Shown: one piece after another, positions 61,416 through 64,000 of the stretch
How the letters are laid out: every line of letters starts with the position of its first letter
How positions within the stretch are numbered: position 1 is the stretch's first letter
DNA from: Branchiostoma floridae
Lineage: Eukaryota; Chordata; Leptocardii; Amphioxiformes; Branchiostomatidae
Direction of reading: 5' to 3'
Assembly: GCF_000003815.2 (NCBI RefSeq)
Contig: NC_049985.1
Span: forward strand, 16,807,218 to 16,871,217
DNA length: 64,000 nucleotides
Position numbers and translations under genes: made by a program
The notes under the pieces: model-generated
What the model was told of the DNA's origin: nothing
The model's database searches: none
Seen by the model: the letters and a program-made list of their open reading frames with translations, nothing else

Positions 61416-63638
61416 AGTGGTTTCTTAGCGACTTTTGTTGTCTTCTTGGCAGTCAACGTGGTTCTATCTGCAGCGGCAGGCGCTGGTGAGTCCGCATATA
61501 ATTGTTCTAAGCTATGCATTAGTAAACATACAAACTACAAGCGTTAAAGACAGTGTTCTCAAATATAGTTTTCCTGTAAGTGCAACCCTTTTGCTTGGCC
61601 GACAATGGAATCTAATGGACGTTTTCCAAGACACCTCTTTGAAAGCCATGAAGGGCCAAGGACATGTTATGTATGTAACTTATTATGTCCAAAGGAAAGG
61701 AGTCGGTACAGATCCATTGAAATCTAACTTATTAACATCAGTGTAATTTCCACGGGATATGGTAGAAGATTTAACTATAATCCGTATAGTCTTTTACGTT
61801 CAATTTAATAAATAACTAAATTCTGACATCAGTTTTTTTTTTCTCCCGCCAGCTATTAGCTGCGACACAAGTGCCGAAGGACTACAGAATGACATATCAA
61901 GGTAAAAAAAAATCATTTTATGTCTGTTAGTACTACGTGTACATTCAATAAAACGTTTGTCAGAAATTAGCCATAACAGTTAGCTTCGAAGCAAATGGCT
62001 TCGGCATCAGTCGAATTCTTTTAATGCAAATGACTTTGCTTTCCTGTGTTGTTCTCTTTTTCTCAAGAGTTGACCTCTTGATCACACTCAGAAGTGAATG
62101 ATACCAACGTACATTGTGCTAGCAAAAAGTTCTGCTGACATAACAACTAAAATGTGGTAAAATTTCAGCTTTATGTGCCCTCCGGGTTGTGCGTCATCTT
62201 CCACCGCAAACGTCTGGGGTACGGGGCTGTACAGAGATGTAAGTAAACCATAGCCTCCTGCATGCGTCGGCAGTTTTTTTATCTGATTGATCAATATCGG
62301 TTCTGTTGCACTTGGTTTTTTGTGGTCAGGCAAAGTGGCACAAAAACTCGTACGAGGCACGGATATAAGAAAACGAGCGCAATAGAACTGATATGCCTAC
62401 AAAAAAAGCTCGACTTGTAGGGCCTGGTAAGGATGCGAAGTGAAATCATTCGTCATGACATTATTTAACGTAAAGGCAAAGGTAAAAGTAGTCGCATAGC
62501 ATTAACGAGGGTGCACGTAAACATCGGCACTCTTTAGTATATGCGATTTGTTGGATACATCGTTTTAACGCGTTGTTAATGTTCCTAGCAAATATATTAG
62601 CTGAAATTTGCAAGTCATTTGGAAGACATCCACGAGTCACGTCAAGGGCACATGTCGGTTAGTTGCTTGGTCAAGACGGAAATACAGTAAATTATATCCC
62701 TGCTAAACACTGAAATGAACACTAATTATCGTGTTAAACATTATAGACAAAATTCATATTTCAACGACATCGCAACGTTATCTGTTCATATATTTCTACT
62801 AAAATAAAATGAGAGGAGAAGTTGAATTTATTTGATGTTAGCTAGTGTACCTTGTATTTCTTAACTGTGCATGTTTTGTTGTGACATGTACTTGTGTGTC
62901 AAAAATGCTCAATAAAAGTCTTCATTCCGAATCATTACCCTCCCCCCTCTTCCAGCTATCCAGCATTTGTAGAGCCGCCGTGCATGACGGGAAGATAACG
63001 GACGACAGAGGAGGACAGGTGGTTGTAGTGAGACAGCCGGCTGGTACCACATTTACAGGATCGTCGCAAAATGGAGTTACGTCACAAACGTAAGGAAAAT
63101 CTCACATCGTCGAAACTTTTTAATGACTCCCATGTCGTTTAGGAAAAACAACGATATCAATAGCTTTATAACAAAATCAAGGCTGAATGCAAACAACGAA
63201 AACATTGGTATCATGAATACTGTTACATCGTGTGTATTCTTAACTGAGAAGTAAAAAGAAAAACATGAATGAACTGAAAGCGAAATGACAAACCATTTCT
63301 ACCTAAGCTATATGGAGAGCTTAAACTATTTTCTGCATGCTATGATATGAGTTGTCCAACGTTTAAATGATCGGTTTGGACAACTTAAGTTTAAGCTAGA
63401 AGATTGTAAGTTTAAGTTGATATGACGATTTAGATATTGGCTGATGACTCAACGTTTTCATGTTAACTGATTTCTGTTGATTCGATCACATACCGATGAT
63501 TGTATGTGTTGTCATATCCCCAAAAGTAATCATACATTATGCACCTCGTCTCAAGCTGGCCCTTTCCGTTCTTTTCATCTCTCTCCAGCTATGAAGGCGG
63601 CGATTTCTCTTGGTCGTTCTCCTTCGAGACAGTTATTG
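61416..63638 (+). CDS. Gene I: diverged LCCL-domain protein, partial at both ends
   Basis: Exons seen: gap-61485, 61853-61901, 62169-62238, 62956-63089, 63589-63638, all GT-AG with matching phases, ending in phase 1 so further exons lie outside. The first exon gives the end of a signal peptide (GFLATFVVFLAVNVVLSAAA). The next four form one LCCL domain: AISCDTSAEGLQ, FMCPPGCASSSTANVWGTGL, LSSICRAAVHDGKITD, and DFSWSFSFET. The four-exon plan and phases equal those of genes D-G, but the protein and DNA are clearly more diverged, so this is an older relative. Whether F5/8C and TM exons follow cannot be seen. Confidence 0.8.
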
Positions 63639-63671
63639 GTAAGTAGTGCAACTCAAGATGTATATTTGCAT

Positions 63672-64000
63672 AAGGCCACAGCAAGTAAATTCTATGGATG
63701 ACATCAGCGCGCGCATTAATTTTCGCTTGATTTCAGAAAAAAAAAGAATTTTTTTCTTCAGCAGGGATGGTCAACATGACGATAAAGTACCAAAATGAGC
63801 AAATATGTTGTGTTGTAGCCTAATGATTGTACTTGTAGAAGTGACACTTGCAAGGTACCCAGGACTGTAGTTGTAGAAATGAAACTTATTGGATATTTGT
63901 AAAAGTGACACCAATATGGAAGCCATGAATGTGGTTACCAACTTTGTTGGTAATACCAGTCTACCAGCCACACTAGTGTCACTTTTACCACACCAGTTCA
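63672..64000. repeat. Dispersed repeat, copy 5
   Basis: ATAAGGCCACAGCAAGTAAA, TTCTATGGATGACATCAGCG, TTAATTTTCGCTTGATTTC, GATGGTCAACATGACGATAA, and at the edge CACACTAGTGTCACTTTTAC. The most complete copy of the family seen. Confidence 0.6.

Overview
The window is intron-rich eukaryotic DNA with short exons, many dispersed repeats and classic GT-AG splice sites. The protein content (an expanded set of LCCL plus F5/8-type C receptors), the Penelope-like, hAT-like and SINE debris and the CCCTAA-type repeats fit an invertebrate deuterostome. Amphioxus (Branchiostoma) is my best guess; this is inference, and the species cannot be fixed from the sequence alone.

Layout. Bases 35-4998 (minus strand) hold seven joined exons of a membrane-anchored FkbM-type methyltransferase that runs off the left edge. 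It is divergent from a row of plus-strand genes. Seven of these (here A-G) encode secreted or type I membrane proteins built around one F5/8C (discoidin) domain: A 5920-9289, B 10763-14772, C 16197-19502, D 20517-24549, E 29222-38301, F 40500-48781, G 50479-55263. An eighth, more diverged member (I, 61416 to about 63638) is cut by a 125-N gap and by my view of the right edge. Between G and I lies a minus-strand LRR protein gene (57303-58841) with a GPI-signal-like end.

How the family is built. A-C have no LCCL domain, D and G have one, E has two and F has three. All LCCL copies are four-exon cassettes that start and end in intron phase 1. The F5/8C domain is two exons, also phase 1 to phase 1. 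A Thr/Ser-rich stalk, a small juxtamembrane exon and one transmembrane exon follow in C-G. The cytoplasmic tails come in two kinds. F and G (and a decayed copy in C) carry a long tyrosine-rich tail ending near HDYDY and VIYESSDM. D and E carry GHYQEL/SVYQSL motifs, repeated five times with an exact 38-residue period in E. This looks like a tandem family of putative adhesion or pattern receptors whose ectodomain repeats and signalling tails are swapped as modules. I know of LCCL plus F5/8C mainly in DCBLD proteins, which add a CUB domain; no CUB is visible here.

Shared control and decay. TGACGTCA (or a one-base variant) lies 116-165 bp before the start codon of A, B, C, E, F and G, and also in front of the LRR gene and gene I. 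CCGGAAGT lies 77-110 bp before the start of C, D, E, F and G. The first exons of D and G carry different indels that both break the signal-peptide frame. The tail of C has lost an exon and is out of frame. Relics of a tail exon and duplicated intergenic DNA show recent unequal duplication.

Repeats include a nested Penelope-like fragment with inverted terminal copies, a hAT-like MITE with an 8-bp target duplication and an empty-site paralogue, several fold-back elements, tRNA-derived SINEs, hexamer and tetramer microsatellites, and coding minisatellites in genes E and F.
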